A DNA stretch of 64,000 nucleotides, taken from positions 11,354,501 to 11,418,500 of the forward strand of contig OZ005613.1 in assembly GCA_963930655.1 (NCBI GenBank), read 5' to 3'. Every line of letters starts with the position of its first letter. Within the stretch, counting starts at the first letter, position 1. This document shows positions 1 to 12,105 of the stretch, piece after piece. Under the pieces are notes generated by a model. The model made no database searches, was not told where the DNA came from, and was given only the letters and a program-made list of their open reading frames with translations. The position numbers were made by a program, and so were the translations under genes. This DNA comes from Myrica gale (taxonomy: Eukaryota > Streptophyta > Magnoliopsida > Fagales > Myricaceae).

Positions 1-1689
1 TACATAGCACAATAAAATACCTTAGGTCAGAACTTATAATGAACTTTAAGCACAAACACTATGTAGAATCAAGCCTACCTCTACCTTCCACTAATCACCA
101 ACTTTTCACCAAGATCCTTCCTTCTCCCAACTTTCGGTTCACCATTTTTGGAGTGGTTCCAAGCTTGATTATAAGGTGCTAAGGTAGTTTTTATGGTGGG
201 GAGAAATATGGTAAACTTGAATGATTTAGCTCTAAGGAAATGAGTTAAATTTCTTCAAGGAAAAAGTGGCTAAGTGAGTAGAAATTTCTAAGAGAAGGAT
301 TTAGTTGCACAAGGGGAAGATTTGGTCACCTCAAGGAAAGGAAACAAACTAAGACTTTAGAGGAATGGCTTAGTTGCAAGAAGAAAATAACAAGACTTGA
401 TCTTAAGGGAGAGGTTCGGCCAAGAGGAAAAAGGGAGAGAGTTGGAAGGAAATGGGGGTATTCGGCCAAGACAAATGAAGTGTGAGGTTTTGAAATGTGA
501 AGTGTGAATTGAGGCAATTGAATCTCCCAAGGTGAAATTATGGCAATGACAATTGACAATGAGATGTTTGAAAGTGACAAGGGAGAAAGAAAGAAAAAGA
601 GGTGAGCTTTGGGTGAGCTTTGGCCGACCATGCCATTGTCTTTTCTCTCCTTTTTCTCCTCACTTTCTCTCACATCATTTCTTGTCTCCTCATGCTTGCT
701 ATTCATGTGAACTCCTCCTTCTCCCCTTGCTTTTTCTCTCATTTCTCTTCCTTTGTATTGTCTTGTCAATTAATTGCCCTCCATCTCTCTTCACATGGGT
801 TCACCACTTTATGGCTTTTCACTTCTTGCATCTTCACGTAAATGGCCTTGTCACTTCTTGGTTTGCCTCTTGTTTAGTTCATTTATGATGTTTGGTTAAA
901 ATGCAACTAACTTAGTTACTCACACAACTAACTTTCTAGTTACTCTCACAACTAACTTTCAATTTAGTTACTATTTCACCTAACTTATCTCCTATAAGCT
1001 CTCTAGCTTATCTAGTTCAATTACATAGCTTATCACCTCATAAGCATAGCAAATATCTCAAGATAATGGCTCTAGCCTATCTCTATGATTGCCACATCAA
1101 CTTATTACATAAAAAGTTTCCTAGCTTATCCTTATGCTAGCTTATCATCATGATAAGCAAGTGTGCTTATCATTTAAAACTTTCTTAAAACTTATCATAT
1201 GCCTAGTAGCTTATCATCTAATATTCTAATGATAATTCAACTACTAATTTAGGTCACATAATAATAATATATGTCACCTATTAATGACACACAAAAATAT
1301 TCAATACTTAAAAGAAAGTCATGATTTTCTTCCACTTAATTATTTTCGGCTAATATATATATAAATCTTTAATCATAATTTAATTTCCATGGATTATGAA
1401 ATATACTAGGCAAATGAAAAATATAAATCCATACGAGAAACTTACCTTGCAAGCTTCGGCTCTTAGAAAAATATAATTTAAACTTTGCACAAAACTTCCA
1501 TAATGAAAAGAAAATTATTTAGGAAAAATTCCATGAAATAAAATCTCATATTAATTAATGTACCTTAACATAAAGCTTAGGCCATCCATTGGCCAAAAAT
1601 ATGGCCCCATAATAAAAATTAAAGCTAATACATAAGAAATTAAAAGCTAATAAATAGGAAATAACAAAAGAAATAATCGGGGTCTCACA
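1..1689 (-). mobile_element. Truncated long LTR (Ty3/gypsy type), 5' part, minus strand
   Basis: Read on the minus strand, this stretch starts at 1689 with TGTGAGACCCCGATT and runs out of the window. It matches, in inverted orientation, the first 1.75 kb of the solo LTR at 5955-10054. Both share the opening block around 'ggggccatatttttggcca', the GATAAGC-rich stretch, and the 'agaggtaggcttgattct' stretch near the window edge. It carries no convincing ORF. Short ORFs on both strands at 326-888 are chance products of pyrimidine-rich DNA. Because the far end is outside the window, the TSD cannot be checked, so whether this is a solo LTR or part of a full element is unknown. Confidence 0.8.
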
Positions 1690-2178
1690 ACGATGATGCA
1701 CGTGTTCCTCCAATAATGCTCAAGACGTTGCTGAAGTTGTTGATGAATTATTTCCTTTGGATTAAATTGGTTATATGTGCTTGATTTGTGATATTAATTG
1801 TGTTGTTGATTGCATTGGACAAGTTTTGACCTTTGTTTAAATTGCTCTTTATGATTTTTGCTCTAAAATCATACTTGTTCCTTGTAAAAAATTGTATGTA
1901 ATTTTTTTGTGTACTATGTGTCAACACTTCCGGCATTCATGGCTGTTTTCACTAAAGAAGTATGTGTCGACACCATACATTCATGTGTCAACACATAAGA
2001 CTCACTCCCGAGAGCCTTTTCAATCTATGTTCTCGAGCATGTTCAATGTGTTGACACATGTGTCGGGTTTACTATTTTTAAAATGGGGGCACGCGTGGAA
2101 CATTTATACTCTTTAGGACAAAAGGGGTCAGCACTTTATTTCTCTTCCATTTCACAGACCCTCTCTTTTCTCTCCAAA
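1690..2178. other. Non-coding spacer, probably Copia element interior, with GTGTCGACAC-type palindromes
   Basis: No convincing gene. The stretch lies between the truncated LTR and the decayed ORF and is probably interior DNA of the Copia-type element whose LTR is at 4422-5940. It contains GTGTCAACAC at 1918-1927, GTGTCGACAC at 1964-1973, GTGTCAACAC at 1985-1994 and GTGTTGACAC at 2048-2057, with a nearby 'cccgagagcc'. The second and third copies are 21 bp apart, the spacing seen in the LTR arrays elsewhere in this window. Confidence 0.6.
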
Positions 2179-3762
2179 ATGGCACGAACTTCTCTCTCTT
2201 TCACAATCATCTCTTGCCCACAGCCCTCTCCAAAAAATCCACTGCCGAAAACCTTAAACTCCTCACAACGGCACTGCCGAAAATATCTTCCAGCCGCTCC
2301 AAGCATCCCTCTCATCAGGCGCCCTCATTTGTCAGTTCTAGGGCATGAATGAAAGGGAAAAAGCTCTGAGAAACCCACTCCTACTAAAGAGGCCTACATT
2401 TACAGGTCAGGACATTGTAAGAATCGTTTTTGTTCAAAATGTTTGGAATAGGAAAGTGATTGCTGATCGTTGGGCTGCTTTTCAAATGGTTCAGTAAGAG
2501 TGAGTTTAACTTTAAAGAGATGTTTGAATATCAAGGATGGAGTGTCCTTGTCAATTTGAAGGTGGATTGTTATATAAATTTGTTAAAGTTAGTTTATGCA
2601 AACCTTCAAATTTCAACATATGTGAATTTCAATAATTGTGTAAATGGGAAGAAATTAGACATATCAGTTTCTTCACTAAATGCCCTGGTCTTTGCTACTA
2701 ATGGTGGGAATATTTTTTTGATGTATATGGTTGGATGGGTATGTCCGAGATAGAGCACCTTGATATTCTTAAGGTTGTGTTAGATAATCCAACCCTAAAT
2801 GAGGTGATTAGACCCCCTGCCAGTGCCTTAACAATTCATAGACGATTATTGCATCATATGGTCGGTAATATCATCTTGCCATGGACTGGAAATTTGAGTA
2901 CATTACATTATTGGAGATATTCATGTATTGCTTAATTACCCGTACCCATATGAACCTTGGTCACTTAATGTTTATTCACATGAAGGTTGCTCTAGAGAAG
3001 CAGAAACAAGTGCTGCCTTATGAGATGTTTTTTACTCACTTATTTCATGCCCTTGAGATTGATATGACTGGGGAAGTAAGAGAAAAACCCAAAGAAAACC
3101 CTCCAGGTGCTGGGGTTTGTTCAAAATGATGATGGAAGATGGGTGAAGAAAAGCAAGGGGATTCAGATTTCAAGGAAAAGGCTGAAACTGAAAGGACTCC
3201 CAAGGAAAACAGGACTTCTTTGGGTAGGCAAACACCTATTTCTTTTCCTTCACTACAGATTGGATCATCTTCCATATTTCCTACTGCTAGTTCTCGCGAG
3301 CCTAACCTAAGTAAACTTTTGGATTCAATTGCTGAACTCGAGAAGGAACCGAAAAGATTGGGTAAGAATATGAAGGACGTGGCCACCAGTATGAAGACAT
3401 GATTTCAAGATATTAAGAAGCTGTTTGGTGTTCATATAGAGCATTTTGGGGCTCTTGATAAGGATACGAGGGGTCTCAAGCATCAAGTCAACAATAGCCT
3501 CCATGTGGCTAGTTATGTAATTCAACAAACTGTTGATGAGTTTGCTTCGACCTCTATTGAGCTTCAAGCATTTGTGAAATCATCAGCTGAGTATGTGGTA
3601 AAGGCAACAGAGGCGCATATGGAAGCTGATAGAAATCTTCTGCCTCATGTAATGAAATGGACGTATTGATTTTCCACGACTTGGATGAAATGGCTGAAGA
3701 AGTTTGAAATAGAGTATCCTCCTCCTATCAAAAAATCCAAACCTTTTACCTCCACTACATAG
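2179..3762 (+). pseudogene. Decayed 'putative plant transposon protein' ORF in the env position of a Copia-type element
   Basis: Starts MARTSLSFT at 2179 and is then broken by frameshifts and stops. The pieces lie in order: a Ser/Pro-rich head (2179-2352), ERALRNP-type and 'YQGWSVLVNLK' segments (2350-2753), a central part with 'RRLLHHMVGNIILPWTGN' and 'YCLITRTHMNLGHLMFIHM' (2735-3129), and a charged, probably coiled-coil tail (3139-3762). The order and the HHxxxxxILP / LIYxxL pattern fit the family that Pfam calls putative plant transposon protein. Members are often found between pol and the 3' LTR of SIRE-like Copia elements, and a polypurine tract and LTR follow here. The molecular function of the family is unknown. 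At least three frame changes make this copy non-functional. Confidence 0.6.
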
Positions 3763-4410
3763 ACTCCTACCTAAATAGCCAACTGCTCTTGTCCTCCCTT
3801 TATCCTATTTTTGATAATGCAAAAGGGGGAAAAATTAGAAGAATTATGGAGAAAATTGGGGAGAAGTTTATAAGTATTATGTTGACTTCTCAACTCTTAA
3901 TGAGGACATTTCATTTTGAAATAATCAAATTTTGTCCTCTTTATGTTTTGGAGATGTTTATGTTGGTTGATCACTTGAATTGCCTTATCTATTCATATCT
4001 CTAATATTTTTTTGTCTCCAATGAATTATTTGATTATGCTCATATATGTTGATTATCTCATTGGTATCTATAAGGATTTGAGAAGTGCTTATCTCTTTGC
4101 ACTTCATTGTGGAAAATTGAGACTTGCTTTACAGGTAGTAATTCCTAACTTTCAATTGGTATCAATATGAAGTCTTGTGTTCTGATTGGAAAATTGGAAG
4201 TTTGGGAGTTTGGAGGAAGCTTATAGAAGTGTTCTCACTTGTTTTTAAATTTTGGGAGACCACTATTTACAAAGCAAACTCTTGCAAAATTTTTGTAAAA
4301 TCCTAAAGTCCTTTTTGCTAAAAATATTATGAAAAACTCCAGCTTGTTCTGAGGGGGAGCTTTTCTTTTTATTAGCAATTGTTGTTTTTAACATGATTTT
4401 GTCATCATCA
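3763..4410 (+). other. 3' untranslated interior of the Copia-type element
   Basis: AT-rich DNA between the decayed ORF and the polypurine tract. It has no reading frame worth calling. An internal purine run, 'gcaaaagggggaaaa' near 3819-3833, resembles a second polypurine-like stretch, a common feature upstream of the 3' LTR in SIRE-like elements. Confidence 0.5.
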
Positions 4411-4421
4411 AAAGGGGAGAT
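4411..4421 (+). other. Polypurine tract of the Copia-type element
   Basis: AAAGGGGAGAT directly precedes the LTR start TGTTAGCCC. This is the usual position of the plus-strand primer for reverse transcription and it fixes the element's orientation as plus. Confidence 0.75.
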
Positions 4422-5940
4422 TGTTAGCCCAATGTTGTTTTCGTAAAACAATCCATTTTGATTTTGATGATAACAAAAGTTTCTAAGTTTTGAAGACTTT
4501 AGATTTTATCTTGTCAATCCAATTTCCAAGTTATATTTCAAAGAATTGATGTTATCTCACTAAAATATTTATAAGTGCACTTGAACACCATTACACAAGT
4601 TGATAAGATCAATTTTCATATTGTAGGTGTTTAAAGAAGCTTGGAATGGATTGGACACTTTAAAGCTGTTGTTTTTCTCTCCAACAGTTATAAATGTGGA
4701 CACATTGTATCATAATGTCGACACATTGCACTTACACCTGAGAGCCCAACTTCGGAATGCAAAATTTCATTATCGAAAGCATTTTTAGACTAAGTGTCCA
4801 ATGTGTTGACACATTGGACCATAGTGTCGACACATTGCACTGTCTCCCGAGAGATGAAAACATGGTGTCGACACATAGAAGACCATGTGTCGACACATAC
4901 CACGAATTAACAGAAATTCTGGAACGACACCAGATCGTTCAAAGTGGTTCAAAAAAGGTCTCAAATGACATCCAACGGCACTCAAACTTTACAAGAAGAC
5001 CCTTAATGACTGTTGAAGACAAAAGAGCTATAAGAAGAACGAGATGGAGAGAGAAATGAGAGCTCAATCATCAATGCAACGTCTAGAGAGAGAAATCCAA
5101 CATTTAAAGTTTTCATTTGCTCATTCTTCCATGATCAAAGTTCTCATTGTTCAATACTCTTTTATTGCTCATTATTGACGACCTAGCTTCCAAAGAGAGA
5201 GATTTCTTGAAGAAGAGACAACACACTTGCATGTTCTCTTTGCCTAACTTTTAGAGAGATAAATTTATTTGAAGAAGAGGGAAGACCGCATCTACCTAGA
5301 AAGTTTGTGCTCCCACTTGCCAAACCTTAGGTTTCATTCAAGAATCTTATCTTCTTGCAATCTATTGAGCTTTCCACTTGCTTATTTGGCTTAGAGAGAC
5401 ATTCCACACTTTTGTGTCTCATTTGCTCATTCGGCTTAAAGAGCCTTCATTGTACCCATCCATTGTAGAACATTTGACTGTTGGGAAAACTCTTGGTCCT
5501 ACTTGTGAGAGTAGAAGAAATCCTCTAGATTGTGAGGATTTGTGAGAGTGAGTTAAAGTGTAAGCTCAAATAATATATTGTAAAGGTTCCTTAGCACCTA
5601 GGGAAGCTAAGGTGTATTCGCTATTTGGAGAATAGTGAAGGAAGCCCAAAGAAGTCAATAGCCTTGGGGGTGGACGTAGGCAAGCGTTGGCCGAACCACC
5701 TAAAAGTACTGTGTCGTCTCTCTAACTCTATCTCTCTCGTTAATCGTTTCATATTCATACTTGTAGAGATTTATGCTTTATCATTAATTGCTTACATTTG
5801 ACATAGCATTAGACACATTTAGATCAACAATCTTATTTGTTAAAGAGGGATAGTTTTTAGATCTGCATGTTTATCGAAAAAGTGATATGTTTTTGAAAAA
5901 CTCAATTCACCCCCCTCTCAGGTTGTTAATTAGACTCACA
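4422..5940 (+). mobile_element. 3' LTR of a SIRE-like Ty1/copia element
   Basis: Begins TGTTAGCCCAATGTTG and 'gattttgatgataacaaaag', an opening typical of SIRE/Maximus-type Copia LTRs, right after a polypurine tract. It ends near 'gactcaca' at 5940, shortly after 'aattcacccccctct', also usual near the end of such LTRs. Length is about 1.5 kb. The 5' LTR is not in the window, so the right boundary rests on the TG...CA rule only. It contains three pairs of GTGTCGACAC-type palindromes at 4694-4896. No gene is seen in it. Confidence 0.65.
4694..4896. repeat. Three spaced pairs of GTGTCGACAC-type palindromes in the Copia LTR
   Basis: Pair 1 is ATGTGGACAC (4694-4703) and ATGTCGACAC (4715-4724). 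Pair 2 is GTGTTGACAC (4803-4812) and GTGTCGACAC (4824-4833). Pair 3 is GTGTCGACAC at 4865-4874 and 4887-4896. Start-to-start spacing is 21, 21 and 22 bp. Short CCCGAGAG and CCTGAGAG strings lie nearby. The same motif and spacing occur in the unrelated Ty3 LTRs at 15652-16110 and 23806-24264. Confidence 0.85.
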
Positions 5941-5954
5941 AGTTAGACCTACGG

Positions 5955-8900
5955 TGTGAGACCCCGATTTTCTCCTATGTTATTTCTTATGTATTATCTT
6001 TTATTTTCCGATGTATTAGCTTTAATTTTATTACGGGGCCATATTTTTGGCCAATGTATGGCCTAATCTTTATGTTATGGTACATTGATTAAAATAAGAT
6101 TTTATTTCATGAAATTTCCTAAAATAATTTTCTTGTCATTTTTATGCAAGTTTAAATTATATTTTCCTAGGAGCCGAAATTTGCAAGGTAAGTTTCTCTC
6201 TTATGAATTTATATTTTTCACTTACTTAATATGTTTCGTGGTCCATAAAATTTAAATTATGATTTAAGATTTCTTTTTATAGGCCGAAAATAGTTAATGG
6301 ATAAAATCATGAATTTCTTTTGAGAAATTGATTGAATATTTTGTGTCATTCATATGTGACATATATTATTACTATGAGGCCTAGATTAATAAGTAGAATT
6401 TTCATTAGAATATTAAATGATAAGTTATTTAAGCATGTGATAAGGTTTAAGAGAGATTTAAAATGATAATCACACTTGCTTATCATAGTAATAAGCAAGC
6501 ATGATGATAGGTTAGGAAACTTTTAGGGTGATAAGTCTTTGTGGTTATTGTAGAGATAGGCTAGAGCCATTATCATAAGATAAGATATCATGCTTATGAG
6601 ATGATAAGCTAATGGAATGGATTAGATAAGCTAGAGAGCTTATAAGAGATAAGTTAGGTGAAATAGTAACCAAGTTGAAAGTTAGTTGCATTTCAAATGT
6701 GAGAGTAACTAAGTTGGTTGGAAGGCAACCAAACAAAGTAAATGATAGTTAAGGAGATGGCTTTTACGTGAATGAGTATGTAGGGAATTGGAAAAGCCAA
6801 AAGTAAATTGCCATGTGAAGTGTAAGATGTGTAAGAGGTGCATTCATGAGACAAGACAACACATGGAAGAAAAAGGAGAGAAAAGCAAAGGAGAAAGGAT
6901 GATTCACGTAGAGACCAAATGGGTTGGGGGAAAAAGAGAGAGAAATCAATTCAAAGTCATGCTTTAGGAGACAAGTGATGTGAGATAAAAAGGTGAAAAT
7001 AAATAAAAGAAGAGAGAGAGAGAGATTAGAACCCATGCTTGGTCGGCCAAGACCCCCATGCATCCCCTTTTCCTCTTTCAAATTTCCCTCTTGTCATCTC
7101 AACACCTCAAGTCATGTGGCATAGCATTAACTCTCCTTGGGAGACTCATTCTCTCACACCTCACACTTGCAAATGCCTTGGCCGAATTTTACACTTCACA
7201 TCACTCCCCAATTCTTCCTCACTTGGCCGAATATTGCATTGCTCTTAACTCTCTCCCACTTTCTTCCCTTAGCCGAACTACCCATCTAGGATTCAAGGTT
7301 TGTTCTTTTCCTCTTGAACTCTAAACCACACTCTTCTTGCCTTCTAAATCACACTCCAAGAACCTAAGTTAGACCTCTTTTGTGGTGACCAAATCTCTTC
7401 TTGTGTAACCTCATTTTCATCCTTGAAAACCCCAATCATTAGCCTCATTTCTCTTGAAGAAGTTAGTCCATTTCCATTAGGACTAATCATTCAAGCTTAC
7501 CACATTCTTTTACCCACCATAGAACCCACATTAGCTCCTCAAATCAAGCTTGGATATTTTCTAAGGAGGGTGAACCGAAACTTGGAAGAAAGAGGAGTTT
7601 GGGTAAAATTTTTGGTGAAAGTAGAGGTAGGCTTGATTCTCTTTAGTATTATTGTCTAAAGTTTTTCATTAGTACTAACCTAGGGCATTTTATTTTTCTA
7701 GGTACTCAAGCTTGGGATAATCAACAAGGTAAGGCCAAAAATGTGTTGTTGTTGGTTAAGCATAGTAATGGCCGAATTATATGCTTAGATCTTGTGTTGT
7801 TGGTCTTTCTAATATTAGATCTAAGTGTTTAACTATGTTCTTGATGATGTAAAAACAATGTACATGTGAAAGAGGTTCCGATCTATGGAGTTAATGCATG
7901 CAAATAGGTCATAAATACAAAAGGAGAACAATGTATGTTAGATAAGTTTAGATCTAGACTTATGTTATGTTTGGCCGAATGTAAGATGAATATTTCCTTA
8001 GATCTATTGTTGTTGAAGTTCCTAAAGTGTAGATCTAATGTTTATGGGAATATTTGATGAAGATATGAAGTTGATGCATGCTACTTAGGTCACAAATGCA
8101 AAGGATATGCATGTTATAATTTTTAGGATGAAAAATGTGACATTTTGAGGTATGGCCGAATATGAGATGCTTCGGACTTCATGTATAATTTTGTATATGT
8201 TTAGATCTGGACATTGGCCATGATATGTGCAAGATTTATGACCTAATGAATGGTAGATAATTATGTTAGGTAAAGGATGCATGCAAATTGATGGAAACAA
8301 AAGAAAACCTAATTATTTGGATAAAAATATGTGTTGGCCGAATGGTAGAAGCATGATATATTGTGTTGGTGTTTGGATTCCTAGATCCTAGGTTGTGAAA
8401 TTGTTGAATGAAGGATGGATCACCATTGAAGTTGAAGTTGTGATTAAAGGATGCATAAAACTAGTGTTGGCCGAATGGTTAAAGTAAAAGAACCCTAATG
8501 GTAAATTATGATAAATAGGTTATAATTGTTGTGCTGGGGATTTGGCTAATTGGAATAATAATATTCGAAACCCTAGTTAGGGCTAGTATTTCGGATTAAC
8601 TGAGGTTTAAGGTTTAAATCAAGATTTAATCATGATTAAAGCTATTAGTGGTTTAATGTAAGATTTAAGTAGAGCACATGAAATAATGAGAGACTTAAGT
8701 TTAATCCTAAATCCGTTGGTGTTAATTAAACCCTAATCAAGACATGGGTAAATATATATTATATTGCAATAAAAATATTAATGATTTAATAAACTAAGTT
8801 TTGAATATTAGTTAAAGAGAGGAGTAAATAAAATATTTTTAAATGATTAAAAGAATTTCAGCGATATATATATATATATCTTTGGTTGATAACCGATTTC

Positions 8901-10054
8901 AAAAATGCAAATGCTTAATGATTACATACTATTTCTTAAAATCTAAGAAATATTTGAATCGCTTGTAGGCGATCCACGTGTCTTATACACTACCAAGGAA
9001 GACCAAGTGTAAGTGGAATAGTAAGTGGACAGTAAGTGGTTCTTTTCAAAACTGGAATGACACACTGCATCGTTTCATGAACAAGCATGAGATTTTAATC
9101 AAGCATGACACGACATGTGCATTGCATGAATTTTTCAAAGAGAATGTTTATGCAATGATTTTATGGAAAGACTATGAAAAGTTTTATGAGACGATAAGTT
9201 AAGTTAAGGGGCACTGGTCGGTACCGTACCATTAAGATGGACTCCCATACCGAAGGACGAATGCGAGAAGGATGGGTGAATCCAAGAGGCTGTGCAAACC
9301 ACACTGAAGGACATTGAGAAGGTGTGGGCCTCCAAGGGTCATGTCTAGCCACTGAAGGACGAATGCGAGAAGGTGCGCTAGCTTGACTGTATGTAAGGTC
9401 TCCAAGGGAATTCGGGGACGGTTCCAAAGGGAACGCACAACCCTGACTTCAAGGGTTAAATGGAGCGAGCCCACAGTAAGATATATGAAATAATTATGAA
9501 AAGGTCAAGAATGGCACAAGTATGAATAAGTGATTTTCAAGCGCCAAGGGCCAATTTTACAAGCAAGTATGAAAGAAAGATTTTCAAGGGCCTGGGGCCG
9601 AACTTAAGCAAGAGCATATGCATATTCATGACATGCATGTGCATCATTTATCAAGTTTCTTTTCATGATTAAGCAAGCATAAGTCAAGAACATGTTTCAA
9701 ATTTATGTCTTTCCCTTACTGAGTCTTTTTGACTCACGTTTTCAAAATTGTGTCATTCCAGATGCCTCAGGTGAAGAGAGTCAGAAGGACTACCTGACAT
9801 AGAAGCACAAGAAATATGTTCTAAATTTTGATGATAGTGGCTTGATCGTCACTAGTTGGCTTTTTATATGTTATATATGTTTTGTATGAAAAACTTAATG
9901 AGAACCCTGATTATGTATGATTTGGCTGGAATCCCTTGCGATCCTGTACGTTTCCGCCGTAATCACGTAAGTATGTAAGTAAGAATGCTGGAGCCATCCG
10001 GGGGATAGCTCGTGGTTGTCACGGTCCCTGCGGGATGCCGTTCGGGGCGTGACA
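5955..10054 (+). mobile_element. Solo LTR, 4.1 kb, Ty3/gypsy (Tekay-related), TSD TACGG
   Basis: Starts TGTGAGACCCCGA and ends GTTCGGGGCGTGACA, flanked by the 5-bp duplication TACGG (5950-5954 and 10055-10059). No internal domain follows, so it is a solo LTR left by unequal recombination. The first part matches the truncated LTR at 1-1689 in inverted orientation. The last ~850 bp share blocks with the end of the young Tekay LTR at 12990-16213, inverted: the 'gaaggacgaatgcgagaagg' repeats, the 'actgagtctttttgactca' region and the terminal GGGGCGTGACA. It contains no coding sequence I can support, and the small ORFs in it are chance. A short (AT)n run lies near 8863-8878. Confidence 0.93.
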
Positions 10055-10059
10055 TACGG

Positions 10060-11905
10060 GCCCTTGGCACTGTCGAGTTAGACCAGCCGCTTGGAGCTTT
10101 TCCAAGGCGGGGGTACTCGTTTCGGGTGCCCTTGGCACTGTGGAGTTAAACCATCCTCTTTTATGGGGGTGCCTTTGGCACTGTCAAGTTAGATCAGCCG
10201 CTCAAAGGTTATCCGACGTGGGTGTACTTGATCGAGGTGCCTTTGTCACTTGCGATAGATCAGCCGCTCGGAGCTTTTCCGAAGCGAGGGTACTCGTTTG
10301 AAGTGGACTTGGCACTTTCGCTTCATTTAGGGTACCTTTGGCTCTGTCGAGTTAGACTAGGGTGGTCATGGCTCTCTCGAGTTAGACCAGCCGTTCGAAG
10401 CTTGTCCGAGGTAAGGGTATTTGTTTAGGTGCCCTTGGCACTGTGGAGTAAGACCAGTTTTCTTGTGTGGGGGTGCCTTGGCACTGTCGAGTTACATATG
10501 GTACTCGAAGCTTGTCTGGGCCGGGGGTACTCATTGGGGGAGCCATTTGCACGATCAAGTTGGACCGGCCGCTCGAAGAAGCTCCGAGTGGAGGGCAATC
10601 ATTTTGGGTGCGATTGGCATTGTCGCTTCATTCATGGTGCCTTTGGCACTATCTATTTGAACCTTTAGGGTGCCCTTGGCATTGTCGCTTCATTCTGGTT
10701 GCCTTTGACACGATTGAGTTAGTCGAGGGTGTCCATGGCACTGTCGAGTTAGACTAGCCGCTTGGAGCTTGTCCATGGAGAGAGAACTCGTTCGGGTGCC
10801 TTTTGCAGTTTGGAGCTAGACCAGCCGCTCAGACCTTGTTTGAGGCGGGGGTACTTGATCCGGGTACCCTTAGCACTGTCATTTTGTGTGAGGTGCCTTT
10901 GGAACTTGTGTGTTAGTACAGCTGCTTCGTTCTTGTCCTAGGCGGGGGAACTCGTTGGGTACCTTTGGTGCTGTCGAGTGGGACCAGACGTTTAGAGAAG
11001 CCCCAAGGTGGGGGTACTCGTCTGGGGTTACCATGACACTGTCACTTCATTCAGGGTGCCATTTGCACTATTGAGTTAGAACAAAGCGCCCATGGCAGTG
11101 TCGAATTTGAACAGCCGCCAAGATCTTGTCCAAGGTGGGGTACTCATTTAGTGTTCCCTTGAAACTAGGGAGTTAGACCAGTCATCTGGTGTGTGGTGCC
11201 TTTGCTACTTTCGAATTAGATCAGGCGTTCGAAGCTTGACCGAGGCAGGGGTACTCCTTCAGGGTGCCATTGGCACTGTCACGTTGGACCGGCGTTACGA
11301 GAAGCTCTGAGGCTGGGGTACTGGTTTGGGGTGCCCTTGGCACTGTCGCTTCATTCAAGGTGCATTTGGCTCTCTGTAGTTGGATCAGGGTGCCCGTTTC
11401 ACTATCAAGTTAGACCAGCCATGCGGAGCTTGTCTGAGGCGGGGTTATGTGTTTAGGGTGCCCTTGGCACTTTCACTTCTTTCAGGGTGCTTTGACACTT
11501 TTAAGTTAGACCAGGCGGCCCTTGGCATTGTCGAATTAGACCAGCCGCTCAGAGCTAGTCTATGGCAGGGGTACTCGTTTGGGGTGCTATTGACACTATG
11601 GAGTTAGACCAGTCATCTGGTGTGGGGGTCCCTTTGGCACTGTTGATTCATGGTGCCTTTGGCACAATGAGTTAGACTAGCCTCTCAAAGTGTATTCGAC
11701 ACGGGGGAACTCGTTAAGGGTGCTCGTAGCACTGTTGTTCATGGTGCCTTTGGCAGTTGTGAGTTAGACCAACCACCCATAGTGTATCCATCATGGGGGT
11801 ACTCATTAAGGGTACGTGTGGCATTGTATCTTCATGGTGCCTCTGGCACTAATATGTCACGTGAGTACTTATTAAGGGTTCCTTTGGCACTTTTAATTGT
11901 GTAAC
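10060..11905. repeat. Mosaic tandem array of ~29, ~45 and ~68 bp units
   Basis: About 1.85 kb made of degenerate units, each opening with a version of GTGCCCTTGGCACTGTCG. The long unit (~68 bp) continues with 'agttagaccagccgctcgga', then 'gcttgtccgaggcgggggta' and 'ctcgttcggg'. A middle unit (~45 bp) carries 'ccagtcatctggtgtggggg'. A short unit (~29 bp) ends 'cttcattcaggg'. Unit order is irregular. Each unit holds short inverted repeats (GTGCC/GGCAC, CTCGGA/TCCGAG, CCAG/CTGG). Small ORFs inside are by-products. The DNA just left of the solo LTR ('aagttagacc') resembles the array, so the solo LTR probably landed at its edge. Origin unknown. Confidence 0.85.
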
Positions 11906-12105
11906 ACGTTATGTTCCAACTTGGATTTTGTTGAGATTTGACCAAGTACCTTAATTATCAGATAAGATAAAGTTAAAAGGTTTTTATATTAGGATGATAA
12001 TAAGATTATATGTCGAGATAAAACAAAATTATCATGTTAGATAAAAAGATACTATTAGTCGGATAAATTTAATCAGTGCAGCGCTTTCTCAATTCCATGT
12101 TGCAA
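11906..12105. other. AT-rich spacer
   Basis: Nothing recognised between the tandem array and the Tat-type gag remnant. Confidence 0.5.

Noticed and set aside
2083..2352. Signal-peptide-like or secreted small protein at 2083-2352
   Set aside because: Fits as the Ser/Pro-rich head of the decayed transposon-protein ORF that continues in other frames.
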